The translations under genes and the position numbers were made by a program. Below are positions 43,928 through 52,615 of a DNA stretch of 64,000 bases, piece after piece. This DNA comes from Vallicoccus soli (GTDB lineage: Bacteria; Actinomycetota; Actinomycetes; Motilibacterales; Motilibacteraceae), in contig NZ_QZEZ01000003.1 of the NCBI RefSeq assembly GCF_003594885.1, positions 62,001 through 126,000 on the forward strand, in the 5' to 3' direction. The first letter of the stretch is position 1, and each line of letters starts with the position of its first letter. Below the pieces are notes generated by a model. It was not told where the DNA came from. It searched no databases and saw only the letters and a program-made list of their open reading frames with translations.

Positions 43928-44265
43928 GCCCGCGGGCCGCGCTCGAGGAGCGCTACCGCCGGCTCGTCCTCGACGAGCTCCCCCGCCGCGCCGCCGCCGA
44001 GGGCTGGTCGCTGCGGCACGACCACTGCTTCGGGCGGGTCGTGCTCGACCACGCCGTCGGCGGCTGCTGGTACGACGTGCTCGACCGCCGCCGCTCCCCC
44101 GCCTTCCGCCAGCTCGACGACGCCGCGCTGGCGCGGGCGGTGGGCGTCGCCGAGCGCATCGCGGAGGGCGGCGACCCGGTGCTGCGCGCGCTCGACGCGC
44201 AGAGCCTCGCCTGGCGCGGCAAGGCCGGCCCGCGGCGGCGGTCCGGTGGTGCGCGACGGGCGTGA
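43924..44265 (+). CDS. Conserved-looking small hypothetical protein coupled to PAC2
   Basis: 113 residues: ERYRRLVLDELPRRAAAEGW, HDHCFGRVVLDHAVGGCWYD, then FRQLDDAALARAVGVAERIA. The regular His/Cys/Trp content (HCFGR, GGCWYD) looks conserved rather than random, but no family is recognised. It has no membrane segment. The tail is basic (PRRRSGGARRA). The GTG start overlaps the PAC2 stop by four bases, implying co-translation and a possible functional link. Confidence 0.78.
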   Translation: MSPRAALEERYRRLVLDELPRRAAAEGWSLRHDHCFGRVVLDHAVGGCWYDVLDRRRSPAFRQLDDAALARAVGVAERIAEGGDPVLRALDAQSLAWRGKAGPRRRSGGARRA

Positions 44266-44325
44266 CGCCCGCCCCGACCGGGCAGGCACGTGGGGTCCAC
44301 GCCCCCACGACAGGAGGACCCCTCC

Positions 44326-45186
44326 GTGCGCACCCGCACCCTCGGCGACGTCCAGGTCTCGGCCATCGGGCTCGGCGCCATGCCGATGTCCATCGAGGGC
44401 CGCCCCGACGAGCAGCGCTCGGTCGCGACGATCCACGCCGCGCTCGACGCGGGCATCACGCTCATCGACACCGCCGACGCGTACCACCTGCACGCCGACG
44501 AGGTCGGCCACAACGAGGCGCTCATCGCGCGCGCCCTGGCGTCGTACGGCGGCGACGCCTCCGACGTGCTCGTGGCCACCAAGGGCGGGCACCTGCGCCC
44601 CGGTGACGGCTCCTGGACGCTCGACGGCAGCCCGCAGCACCTGCGCGAGGCCTGCGAGGCGAGCTTGCAGCGGCTCGGCGTCGAGGCCATCGGGCTCTAC
44701 CAGTTCCACCGCCCCGACCCGCAGGTCCCGTACGAGGAGTCGGTCGGTGCCGTCCGCGACCTCCTCGACGAGGGCAAGATCCGCATGGCCGGCGTCTCCA
44801 ACGCCGACCCCGAGCAGATCCGCCTCGCGCAGGAGGTGCTCGGCGGGCGACTCGTCTCGGTGCAGAACCAGTTCTCGCCGGCCTTCCGCTCCAGCGAGCC
44901 GGAGCTGCGGCTCTGCGACGAGCTCGGCATCGCCTTCCTGCCGTGGAGCCCGCTCGGCGGCATCACGAACGCCGGCGAGCTCGGCGCCAAGCACGCCGCG
45001 TTCCAGGAGGTCGCCCAGGACCGCGGCGTGAGCCCGCAGCAGGTGTGCCTCGCCTGGGAGCTGGCCAAGAGCCCGGTCGTCCTGCCGATCCCCGGCTCGA
45101 GCCGCCCGGAGACCATCCGCGACTCGGCCGCCGCGGCGGAGCTGCAGCTCTCCCCGGACGAGGTCGCGCGGCTCGACGCGGCGTGA
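44326..45186 (+). CDS. Aldo/keto reductase family protein
   Basis: 286 residues. The N-terminus VSAIGLGAMPMSIEGRP leads to TLIDTADAYHLHADEVGHNE with catalytic Asp and Tyr, LVATKGGHLRP with Lys, and LYQFHRPDPQVP with His. The C-terminal cofactor site is VVLPIPGSSRPETIRDS. The cytosolic enzyme probably uses NADP(H); the substrate is unknown. It differs clearly from the AKR at 41813, so this is not a recent tandem duplication. GTG 44326 has GGAGG eight bases upstream. Confidence 0.92.
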   Translation: MRTRTLGDVQVSAIGLGAMPMSIEGRPDEQRSVATIHAALDAGITLIDTADAYHLHADEVGHNEALIARALASYGGDASDVLVATKGGHLRPGDGSWTLDGSPQHLREACEASLQRLGVEAIGLYQFHRPDPQVPYEESVGAVRDLLDEGKIRMAGVSNADPEQIRLAQEVLGGRLVSVQNQFSPAFRSSEPELRLCDELGIAFLPWSPLGGITNAGELGAKHAAFQEVAQDRGVSPQQVCLAWELAKSPVVLPIPGSSRPETIRDSAAAAELQLSPDEVARLDAA

Positions 45187-45196
45187 GCCCGCGCCC

Positions 45197-45235
45197 GGCG
45201 CGCCCCGGCCCCGCTCGCGGGTGCCGGGGCGCGCC
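45197..45235 (+). terminator. GC hairpin after the second aldo/keto reductase
   Basis: GGCGCGCCCCGGC and GCCGGGGCGCGCC are perfect 13-base arms around a 13-base loop. Confidence 0.75.
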
Positions 45236-45283
45236 CGCGCGGCGCCGGAGCGGTCCGGTCCCGCGGCGGGCGGGTGGGGCGCG

Positions 45284-45907
45284 GTGAGCGCGGCGCAGGG
45301 CGGCCCGCGGCACGAGGTCGACGTGGCGGGGCTGCCGCCGGGCGCGGCCTACCGCTGGCTGACCGCGTCCGTCGTCCCGCGGCCCGTCGCCTGGGTGTCG
45401 ACGACGTCGGCCGACGGCGTCGACAACCTCGCGCCGCACTCGTTCTTCACCGTCGCGTCGGCCGACCCGCCCGTCGTGTGCTTCACCTCGGTGGGCACCA
45501 AGGACACGCTGCGCAACGTCCGCGCGACCGGGGAGCTCGTCGTCTGCCTCGCGCCGCGCGGGCTCAGCGACGCGGTCAACGCGACGGCCACCGACTACCC
45601 GCCGGGCACCAGCGAGTTCGACGCCGTGGGGCTCGCCCGCGAGCCCTCGGCGCGGGTGCGGCCGCCGCGCGTCGCCGGGTCCCCGCTCGCCCTGGAGTGC
45701 CGGTCCGCGGGCGAGCGGTCCTTCGGCCGCAGCACGGTGGTCTTCGCCGAGGTCGTGCACGTCGCGGTCGCCCCGGGGGTCCTCGCCGCCGACGGCCTGC
45801 CGGACCCGCGCCGCCTCGACCCGGCGAGCCGGCTCGGGCGCCACGAGTGGGGCGCGCTGGGCGAGGTGTACGACCTGCGCCGGGTCCCGTACGCCGACCT
45901 GCGCTGA
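45284..45907 (+). CDS. Flavin reductase-like domain protein (FMN-binding split barrel)
   Basis: 207 residues. YRWLTASVVPRPVAWVSTTS is the conserved start of flavin-reductase-like split barrels, followed by NLAPHSFFTVASADPPVVCF and KDTLRNVRATGELVVCLA, which form the FMN site. These proteins bind FMN and reduce it or use it in oxidoreduction. The DIM6/NTAB-type group includes many of unknown substrate. GTG 45284 fits the family start; the 21 earlier codons of the open frame are Pro/Arg-rich and unlikely. Hairpins lie on both sides, so it is probably monocistronic. Confidence 0.88.
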   Translation: MSAAQGGPRHEVDVAGLPPGAAYRWLTASVVPRPVAWVSTTSADGVDNLAPHSFFTVASADPPVVCFTSVGTKDTLRNVRATGELVVCLAPRGLSDAVNATATDYPPGTSEFDAVGLAREPSARVRPPRVAGSPLALECRSAGERSFGRSTVVFAEVVHVAVAPGVLAADGLPDPRRLDPASRLGRHEWGALGEVYDLRRVPYADLR

Positions 45908-45929
45908 GCCGCGGGTCCCCCCGGCACGA

Positions 45930-45964
45930 CGGCGGGGCGGGCGCCCCCCGCGCCCGCCCCGCCG
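45930..45964. terminator. Bidirectional GC hairpin between flavin reductase and FAD oxidoreductase
   Basis: CGGCGGGGCGGGCGC and GCGCCCGCCCCGCCG form a perfect 15-bp stem between convergent genes. The following bases up to 46083 are C-rich with no further feature. Confidence 0.8.
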
Positions 45965-46083
45965 CTCCCCCGTCCCCCGTGCTCCCCCCGCTCCCCCGTG
46001 GTCCCCCCTCGGAGCGTGCCCCCGGTGCGCTCCCCTGCGCCGCACCGGCGACGGCCCCGGGCCCGCCGGACCCGCGCGCGCCG

Positions 46084-47532
46084 CTACGGCGCGAGCGCGT
46101 GCCCGGTGCGGAAGAGGTCCTGCGGGTCGTACGCCCGCTTGACCGCCCGCAGCCGCTCGGCCGCCTCCGGCGACCAGGCGGAGGCGACCTCGGCGCGGTC
46201 CCCCACCGCGCCGAGGAAGTTCAGCAGCGAGCCCGGCGCCCGCCACGGGGCCAGCGCGCCGAGCACCCGCTGCGCGGCCGCCGGACCGGCCTCCTCGAGG
46301 CCCGGCAGCAGCGGGGCCAGGGCGAGGACGGACCACGCCCCGTGCCGGCCGGCGACCGCGTTCGGGCTGCCCTGCGGCGCGCTCAGGGCCCCGCCGAGCT
46401 GGCGCAGCTCCACGATCGTGCCGGGCAGCCCGGCGCCGGGCCCCGCCACGTCGGCGAGCACCTCGACGGCCTCGGCGGGCAGGTCGGTGAGCAGGCCGCC
46501 GCGCTCCCACACCGGCATCGGGTCGCTCGGGTCCATGTGCACCGCGTCGAGCTCGGGCCCGGTGAGCTCGCGGACCGCGTCGGCGAGCACCGGGCCGGCC
46601 GCGCGCAGCGGCGCGAGGAGCGCCTGCGCCTCCTCGGCGGGCCCGCAGTGCGCGAAGCGCACCATGACCACGTGACGCCCCCGCAGCGGCTCGGGCACCG
46701 CGGGCAGCGGCGGCAGCTGCAGCACCGCGACCGACGTGCTGGACGTCGTCGGCAGGCCGGCGGCCCACTGGCGGTACGCGTGGAGCACCTCGCGGGTCGC
46801 CGCGCCGTCGAAGAACAGCGGGCCGCCGTGCACCCGCGGCTGCTCGACGAGCTCCAGCTCGAGCGCGGTGACGATCCCGAAGGCCCCCTTGCCGCCGCGC
46901 AGCGCCCAGAACAGGTCGGACTCGTGCCGGTCGTCGACCCGCACCTGCCGCCCGTCGGCGAGGACGACCTCGGCGGCGGTCACCCGGTCCGCCGCGCTGC
47001 CGTAGGTGCGCACGAGCGGGCCCACGCCGCCGCCGAGCGCCATCCCGACGACGCCGACCGAGGACGACGAGCCGCAGACCGGGAGCAGCCCGTACGGGGC
47101 CGCGGCCTCGAGCACCGCGCGCCAGCGGACGCCGGCCTCGACGCGCGCGGAGCGCGTCGCCGGGTCGACCCGCACCGCCTGCATCCGCGCCGTGCTGACG
47201 ACGACGGCGTCCTCGCGCGGGGCGACGATGCCGTGCCCGGTGGCCTGCACGGCGACCGGGAGGCTGTGGCGGGCCGCGACCCGCACGGCGGCCGCGACGT
47301 CGCCGGCGCAGGTCGCGCCCACCACCGCGGCGACCCGCTGGCGGTGCGCGACGTTGAACGGCGCGACCTCGGCGTCGGCCTCGGGCCCCGGGCCGTGCAC
47401 CGGGCCGGCGACCTGCCGGGCGAGCTCGGCGAGCTCCTCGGCGGGCAGGGCGGCGGCGCCGCGCGGGCGCGGCAGCGCGGCGCCCGGGCGGGCGCCCGCG
47501 GTCGCGGCGGGGGTGGCGGGGGTGGTGCTCAC
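46084..47532 (-). CDS. FAD-binding oxidoreductase, berberine-bridge-enzyme-like
   Basis: 482 residues. The FAD domain has VAVQATGHGIVAPREDAVVV (a flavin-linking His is plausible in GHG), GVRWRAVLEAAAPYGLLPVC, SSSVGVVGMALGGGVGPLVR and LFWALRGGKGAFGIVTALEL. The C-terminus ends with a BBE-type motif KRAYDPQDLFRTGHAL (NPxxxFR equivalent). Only one flavin linkage can be suggested; the second Cys of bicovalent members is not clear. Members oxidise sugars or secondary metabolites. GTG 47532 has GGAGG seven bases away. It lies downstream of a SARP-type regulator on the same strand. Confidence 0.88.
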   Translation of the reverse strand: MSTTPATPAATAGARPGAALPRPRGAAALPAEELAELARQVAGPVHGPGPEADAEVAPFNVAHRQRVAAVVGATCAGDVAAAVRVAARHSLPVAVQATGHGIVAPREDAVVVSTARMQAVRVDPATRSARVEAGVRWRAVLEAAAPYGLLPVCGSSSSVGVVGMALGGGVGPLVRTYGSAADRVTAAEVVLADGRQVRVDDRHESDLFWALRGGKGAFGIVTALELELVEQPRVHGGPLFFDGAATREVLHAYRQWAAGLPTTSSTSVAVLQLPPLPAVPEPLRGRHVVMVRFAHCGPAEEAQALLAPLRAAGPVLADAVRELTGPELDAVHMDPSDPMPVWERGGLLTDLPAEAVEVLADVAGPGAGLPGTIVELRQLGGALSAPQGSPNAVAGRHGAWSVLALAPLLPGLEEAGPAAAQRVLGALAPWRAPGSLLNFLGAVGDRAEVASAWSPEAAERLRAVKRAYDPQDLFRTGHALAP

Positions 47533-47721
47533 AGGGGTGTCCTCCAGGTCTGCGGCGCGGGGCCTCGTCACCCCGCCGGCCGGGCTGCAGCGTCCGCCCG
47601 GCGGCTTGCGGCTGACGTGCGCCCCGCTTGCAGAGCACCGCAGCCCGCCCCTGATACGGCGGGCACCGGGCGCGGGGGGCGCCGCCCCCGTCGCCCGGGG
47701 GCCGCCCGGCGCCGGGCGGGC

Positions 47722-50700
47722 TCAGCCCAGCGCGGCGAGGTCCGCGGCGGTGCGCGCGGCCCACGGGGCGGCCCCGAGGGCCCGCTCCGCGGCGAGCGCG
47801 GCCCGCAGGTGCGCCCGGGCGGCGGGCAGGTCCCCCGTGCGCGCCGCGAGGCGCCCGAGCGTCGCCCGCACCGTGCCCCACGAGGCGTTCGCCGTGCCGG
47901 CGACGACGAGCAGGCCCGACATCGGCTCGAGCGCGCGGGCGACCACCGCCGGGTCGGGGGCACCCAGGGCCGCGGACACCTCGCCCCAGCAGGCGAGCGC
48001 GAAGTCGCTCGACCAGTCGTCGCCCACGTCGGGCGGCCGGCGCGCGACGAGCCGGCGCGCCTCGGCCACCTCGCCCGCCTCGACGAGGCCCAGCAGCGCC
48101 AGCGGCCGGTGCACGTCCGCGCCGAGCAGCTCCTCGAGCAGGTCGTCGTCCCAGCCGTCGACGGCGCGCGCCAGCGTCGCGCGCTGCACCAGCTCGCACC
48201 ACGCGAGCCCCCACAGCGCGCCCCCGGAGGCCATGAGCTCGCGGGCCCGGGCGCTGCGCTCGCGCACCCGCTCCCAGTCCCCGACCAGCGTGGCCCGCCC
48301 GCACTCCTGCAGGGCCACCTGCGCCTGCAGCTCGGGCAGGGCGAGCTCGCCGGTGAGCCGGCGGGCGGCGGCCACCTCGGCGTCGAAGGCGTCGAGCCGC
48401 CCGCGGCGCAGGAGCAGCGGCGCGCGGTGCAGCCGGGCCACGAGCTCGGTGCGCCGGGGCAGGCCCGCGCCGACGAGCGCGAGCGCCTCGTCGGTGGCGG
48501 CCTCGCGCTCGCCGTCGCGGCCCGGGCGCCACGCGGCCAGGCAGAGGTTGTTGAGGGTGCGCCCGCGCAGCGCCGGGTCGCCCGTGGCCCGCGCGAGCGC
48601 CACCGCCTCGCGGGCCCGCTCCTCGCCCTCGCGCTGGCGGTCGCCGTAGTAGAGCTCCACGGCCAGCGTGCCGAGCAGCCGGGCGCGGCGGGCCGGGTCG
48701 GCCGGCGCCGAGGCCACGAGCCCCTCCAGGGCGGCGACCGCGTCCTCGTCGACGTGGCGGTACGGCCGCAGGTTCCACAGCGTCACGTCGCCGGCGACCG
48801 TCATGGCCTCCTCGGCCAGCGCCAGGTCGCCGAGCCCCCGGGCCAGCGCGGCCGCCTCGCCCAGCGCGGCGAGCGAGCCGACGACGTCGCCGGCCAGCCG
48901 GCGGTCGCGCCCCAGCTGCACGAGGACGGCGTGCCGCCGCCGCAGCGCTCCGGGCTCGGAGCGGTCGAGCACGTCGAGGGCCCGCTCGAGCCAGCCCGCC
49001 GCGCGCTCGTACGCGCAGAAGCGCCGCGCCTCGTCGGCCGCGGCGAGGCTGTGCTCGAGCGCCGCGCCGGGCCGGGCGAACGGCCCGGCGCGGTGGAAGT
49101 GGTGCGCCATCGCCTCGACCGGGCGGTGGGGCGCCGCGGGGTCGCTGAGCCGCTCGAGGGCCTCGCCGACCTGGCGGTGCAGGCGCGCGCGCTGCAGCCG
49201 GGGCACGGTGGCGGCGATGGCGTCCTGCACCAGCGCGTGGCTGAAGCGCCAGGTCCAGCGGTCGGCGTCCTCGACGAGCAGCCCGGTGACGACGGCCGGC
49301 TCCAGGACGTCCATCACCCGCTCCGGGCCGAGGTCGGCGGCCTGCTCCAGCAGGTCGAGCCCGACCTCGCGCCCGGCGACGGCGGCGAGGCGCAGCAGGC
49401 TCACGGTGTCCTCGGGCAGCCGGGCGAGGCGCCGCTCCAGGACGTCGCGCACCGAGGCGGGCACCGCGGAGCGCGCGGTGCCGCCCTGCTCGCTGGCGAG
49501 CAGCCGCAGCAGCTCCACGAGGAAGAACGGGTTGCCCTCGGTGCGCCGGTGCAGCTCCGCGGCGAGCGCCGGCAGGTCGCCGCCCGCGCCGCGGCGGGCC
49601 AGCAGCTGCTCCACGTCGCCCGCGGCGAGCCCGTGCAGGACGAGGCGGGTCGCGCTGCGCTCGCGGGCCAGCGCCGAGAGGGCCTCGACGAGCTCGGGGC
49701 GGCGCGGCGCCCCGCTGCTGCGCAGCGTCGCGACGACGGCCAGGGGCACGTGGCTGACCCGCCGCACGAGGTAGGTCAGCAGCTGCAGCGAGGTCGGGTC
49801 GGCCGCGTGCAGGTCCTCCAGCACGAGCAGCAGCGGCGCCTGGGCGGCCCGGTCGCGCAGCATCCCCGCGAGAGCCTCGAAGCCGGCCATCCGGGCCGCG
49901 TCGAGGTCCGCGCCGTCCGGCTGCAGGTCCGGCGGCACGGCACCCGGGTCCAGCTCGCGCACGACCTGGCTCCACGGCCACAGGGCGGGCACCGGCAGGT
50001 CCTCGGCGCAGCGGCTCCACACCACGCGCGCCCCGTCGGCGGCGGCGAGCCCCGCGACGGCCTCGGCCAGCCGGGTCTTGCCGATGCCGGGCTCGCCCTC
50101 GAGGAGCACGACGACGGCCGGGCCGGCGCCCGCGGCGGCGAGCGCGGCCCGCACCGCCGCGAGGTCGCCGGCCCGGCCCACGAGGTCGTCCGGGACGGCC
50201 GCGGCAGCGGGCGGCGCGGGCGGCGGGGGCACGGCCCGCGGCTGGGGCACGGCCGCGCGCACCCGGACGAGGGTCGTGCCCGGCGGCCCGGCGGGCGCCG
50301 CGGGGCCGGCCGCCGCGGCGAGCGGGCCGGGCGGGGCGGGTCCGTCGAGCGACGGGTCCTGCGCGAGCACGGCCCGGTGCAGGGCCTCGAGCTCCGGGCC
50401 GGGGTCCAGGCCGAGCTCGTCGCCGAGGTGCCGCCGGCAGCGGTGGTACGCCGCGAGGGCGTCCGCCTGCCGCCCGCTGCGGTAGAGCGCGAGCATGAGC
50501 CGGCCCCACAGCCGCTCGCGCAGCGGGTGCGCGCCGACGAGCAGCTCCAGCTCGGCGGCGGCCGCCCCGGGGCGCCCGAGCGCGAGCACGGCGTCGAGGC
50601 GGTGCTCCTGCGCGGCCAGGCGCAGCTGCCCCAGGCGGGTGCGCTCCGCCGCGACCGCGGGGTCGTCGTCGCCGAGGTCCGGGTACGGCTCGCCGCGCCA

Positions 50701-51111
50701 CAGCGCGAGCGCCGTGTCGAGCGCGGCCTCGGCGCCCGCGGCGTCGCCGGCGGCGAGCAGCCGCTCGCCCTCCTCGGCCCGCCGCGGCAGGGCGAGCGCG
50801 TCGACGTCCTCCGGACCGGCCGCCAGCCGGTAGCCCGGCGGGCAGGTCAGCAGCACCCGCGCGGGGGCGCGCGGCGGCCGGTCGGGCTCGAGCAGGCGGC
50901 GCAGGTGCGACACGTACGACTGCAGCGTGCCGGTCGAGCTCGCCGGGGGCTCCTCGCCCCAGAGCCGGCCGGTGATGCGGTCGAGCGGCACCACCCGGTC
51001 GGCGTCGACGAGCAGGAGCGTGAGGAGCGCGCGCAGGCGCGGGCTGCCCAGGTCGACCGGGCGCCCGTCCTCGGCCTCGACCTCCAGGGGGCCGAGCACG
51101 CGGAAGCGCAC
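47722..51111 (-). CDS. AfsR/SARP-type transcriptional regulator with NTPase and TPR-like regions
   Basis: 1129 residues. The N-terminal winged helix (RFRVLGPLEVEAEDGRPVDL, SPRLRALLTLLLVDA) and a bacterial transcriptional activation domain (LWRGEPYPDL, LVGAHPLRERLWGRLMLALY) form the SARP unit. A Pro/Ala linker leads to an AAA-type ATPase with Walker A LLEGEPGIGKTRLAEA (near 338) and a Walker B-like LLLVLEDLHAADPTS. The C-terminal 550 residues are helical repeats. Such proteins activate secondary-metabolite or stress genes in response to ATP-dependent signals. GTG 51111 is seven bases after TAGCCT. The target is unknown; the oxidoreductase at 46084 is the nearest downstream gene. Confidence 0.92.
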   Translation of the reverse strand: MRFRVLGPLEVEAEDGRPVDLGSPRLRALLTLLLVDADRVVPLDRITGRLWGEEPPASSTGTLQSYVSHLRRLLEPDRPPRAPARVLLTCPPGYRLAAGPEDVDALALPRRAEEGERLLAAGDAAGAEAALDTALALWRGEPYPDLGDDDPAVAAERTRLGQLRLAAQEHRLDAVLALGRPGAAAAELELLVGAHPLRERLWGRLMLALYRSGRQADALAAYHRCRRHLGDELGLDPGPELEALHRAVLAQDPSLDGPAPPGPLAAAAGPAAPAGPPGTTLVRVRAAVPQPRAVPPPPAPPAAAAVPDDLVGRAGDLAAVRAALAAAGAGPAVVVLLEGEPGIGKTRLAEAVAGLAAADGARVVWSRCAEDLPVPALWPWSQVVRELDPGAVPPDLQPDGADLDAARMAGFEALAGMLRDRAAQAPLLLVLEDLHAADPTSLQLLTYLVRRVSHVPLAVVATLRSSGAPRRPELVEALSALARERSATRLVLHGLAAGDVEQLLARRGAGGDLPALAAELHRRTEGNPFFLVELLRLLASEQGGTARSAVPASVRDVLERRLARLPEDTVSLLRLAAVAGREVGLDLLEQAADLGPERVMDVLEPAVVTGLLVEDADRWTWRFSHALVQDAIAATVPRLQRARLHRQVGEALERLSDPAAPHRPVEAMAHHFHRAGPFARPGAALEHSLAAADEARRFCAYERAAGWLERALDVLDRSEPGALRRRHAVLVQLGRDRRLAGDVVGSLAALGEAAALARGLGDLALAEEAMTVAGDVTLWNLRPYRHVDEDAVAALEGLVASAPADPARRARLLGTLAVELYYGDRQREGEERAREAVALARATGDPALRGRTLNNLCLAAWRPGRDGEREAATDEALALVGAGLPRRTELVARLHRAPLLLRRGRLDAFDAEVAAARRLTGELALPELQAQVALQECGRATLVGDWERVRERSARARELMASGGALWGLAWCELVQRATLARAVDGWDDDLLEELLGADVHRPLALLGLVEAGEVAEARRLVARRPPDVGDDWSSDFALACWGEVSAALGAPDPAVVARALEPMSGLLVVAGTANASWGTVRATLGRLAARTGDLPAARAHLRAALAAERALGAAPWAARTAADLAALG

Positions 51112-51118
51112 CCGCGGC

Positions 51119-51124
51119 AGGCTA
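51119..51124 (-). promoter_or_regulatory. -10 hexamer TAGCCT of the SARP-type regulator
   Basis: On the minus strand TAGCCT ends seven bases before the GTG at 51111. No ribosome-binding site is present. Confidence 0.5.
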
Positions 51125-51141
51125 GACGCCCCGGGCGGTCC

Positions 51142-51528
51142 TCACAGGGTGATCCGGAAGGTCCGCCGGCCCGCCGTGCCGCGGGCCGCGGGCACCGCCT
51201 GCTCCTCCAGCCCGCCCGCGCGCAGGGCCGGCAGCCAGGCGTCGGGCGGGTCCACGACGCCGACGGTCGTGCAGCCCTCGGCGCGCAGGGCGTCGAGGAC
51301 GTCGCGCAGCAGCCGCTCCGCCCGCTCGCAGCCCTGGTCGGGGGCGAGGGTGAGGCCCAGCACGAGCGCGAGGGGGCCCTCGTGCACGACGACGGCCGAG
51401 GCGAGGGCCGGCGCCCCCGCCTGCAGCGCGACCTCCTCGAGCGTGAAGACGACGGGCTGCCCGGCCGGTACCGCCCCCGGGGGGCGCCGGCGCAGGAGCA
51501 GCGACGTCGTCGCGGGGTCGTCCACCAT
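51142..51528 (-). CDS. Small GNAT-like or hypothetical protein
   Basis: 128 residues starting MVDDPATTSLLLRRRPPGAV. LALVLGLTLAPDQGCERAERLLRDVLDALRAEGCTTVGV reads like the acetyl-CoA-loop strand-helix of GNAT proteins (core ERAERLLRDVLDAL, then TTVGVVDPPDAW), but the canonical R-x-x-G-x-G is not intact (DQGCERAE). Acetyltransferase activity is doubtful. A CAGGCT hexamer seven bases before ATG 51528 suggests a leaderless start. It is followed 30 bases later by the SARP-type regulator. Confidence 0.55.
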   Translation of the reverse strand: MVDDPATTSLLLRRRPPGAVPAGQPVVFTLEEVALQAGAPALASAVVVHEGPLALVLGLTLAPDQGCERAERLLRDVLDALRAEGCTTVGVVDPPDAWLPALRAGGLEEQAVPAARGTAGRRTFRITL

Positions 51529-51605
51529 GCCCGACAGCCTGGGGCGCCCCCCTGGGAGGCGGCTTGCGGAGCGCTTGGAGCGGGCTGGAGCCGCCCCTGG
51601 CCGGG

Positions 51606-52274
51606 TCAGCCGAGCAGCGGCAGGCGCCCGGCGAGCGGCCCCAGCCCGGCGGCCTCGGCCGCGGTGGGCCGCTCCCGCCCGGTGCCGACCAGCGCCCAGC
51701 GCTCCGGCGCCCACGCCGGCGGGGCGCCGCCGGCGAGGGCCGCGAGCCCGTCGAGCGCCCGGACGAGCGCGGCGAGGACGTCCGGCGACGGCCCCGGCGC
51801 GCCGGGCAGGTCGACGACGAGGTCGAGGTGGTGCGCGGCGGCCTCGGCGCAGAGGGTGGCCACGAGGTCGTCGCGCCGGAGCCGGTGCCCCTGGGTGGCG
51901 ACGACCGGCGGCGCGGCGGCCACGGCCCGCACCGCCGCGGCCGCCGTGTCCCGCCAGACCGCCAGCAGCCCGTCCGGGCGGGCGTACGCCGAGGCCGCGC
52001 GCCGCACGTGCCAGGCGTGCGCGAGCGCACCCGCAGGGTCGTCGGGCGCGCCCTCGGCGCGCCAGTACGTCACCGCGTCGGTGTCCGGTGGCCCGTCGGC
52101 CGGGGTGGCGGCCGCCCGCAGCGCCCGCTGGGCGTCGAGCAGCAGGTGCGCCACGAGGTCGGCGACCACTCAGCCGTGGCACCGGGTGCGCGCCAGCCAG
52201 GCCCGGTCGTCGAGCCCCTCGAGGACGGCCGTGACGTCGCCGTACGCGCGCCCGAGCACCTCCACGCCGTCCAC
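51606..52274 (-). pseudogene. Maleylpyruvate isomerase N-terminal-domain (DinB-like) protein interrupted by an in-frame TGA
   Basis: Read through one stop, this is a 222-residue protein: VLGRAYGDVTAVLEGLDDRA, WLARTRCHG, stop, VVADLVAHLLLDAQRALRAA, then LVATLCAEAAAHHLDLVVDL. In this DinB-fold, mycothiol-dependent-enzyme-like family the motif is normally TRCxGWxVxDLVAHL. The TGA at 52170-52172 replaces exactly the Trp codon (TGG to TGA). Both flanks remain in one frame and conserved-looking, so the event is recent, a sequencing error, or read through. GTG 52274 is the likely original start; a GTG directly after the stop (52169) could make a 187-residue truncated product. It overlaps no other gene and follows ynfA by a few bases. 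Confidence 0.75.
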
Positions 52275-52276
52275 GC

Positions 52277-52609
52277 TCAGCCCCGCGGGGCGTACATGAG
52301 CAGGCCGACCCCGAGGAGGCAGACCGCGACGCCGGTGACGTCCCAGCGGTCCGGCCGGTAGCCGTCGACGAGCACGCCCCACAGCAGCGAGCCGGCGACG
52401 AACACGCCGCCGTAGGCGGCGAGCACCCGCCCGAACTCCGCGCTCGGCTGCAGGGTGGCCACGACCCCGTACGCGCCGAGCGCCAGCACCCCCGCCCCGA
52501 CCCACAGCAGGCCGCGCTGCTCGCGCAGGCCCTGCCAGACGAGCCAGGCCCCGCCGATCTCGGCGAGGGCGGCGAGCGCGAAGAGCAGCGCGGAGCGGGC
52601 GACGAGCAC
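52277..52609 (-). CDS. YnfA/UPF0060-family small membrane protein
   Basis: 110 residues with four hydrophobic helices: [60 protein letters not shown] and [17 protein letters not shown]. The motif [15 protein letters not shown] and the helix pair match YnfA, a member of the small drug/metabolite transporter fold. The natural substrate is uncertain. GTG 52609 lies a few bases after the SDR stop, so both genes are probably on one mRNA with the broken gene downstream. Confidence 0.93.
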   Translation of the reverse strand: MLVARSALLFALAALAEIGGAWLVWQGLREQRGLLWVGAGVLALGAYGVVATLQPSAEFGRVLAAYGGVFVAGSLLWGVLVDGYRPDRWDVTGVAVCLLGVGLLMYAPRG

Positions 52610-52615
52610 GCCCGC

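Noticed and set aside
41813-45186. Tandem duplication giving two aldo/keto reductases
   Set aside because: The two proteins differ throughout and are separated by unrelated genes, so no recent duplication is indicated.
52170-52172. TGA read as selenocysteine
   Set aside because: The family has Trp, not Cys, at this position and no SECIS-like hairpin was seen. A nonsense change is simpler.
44963-52299. Very long open frames of about 1900-2300 codons on both strands
   Set aside because: They run antisense or out of frame over well-supported genes and read as Arg/Pro/Gly/Ala-rich sequence without domains. Long stop-free frames are expected in DNA this GC-rich.
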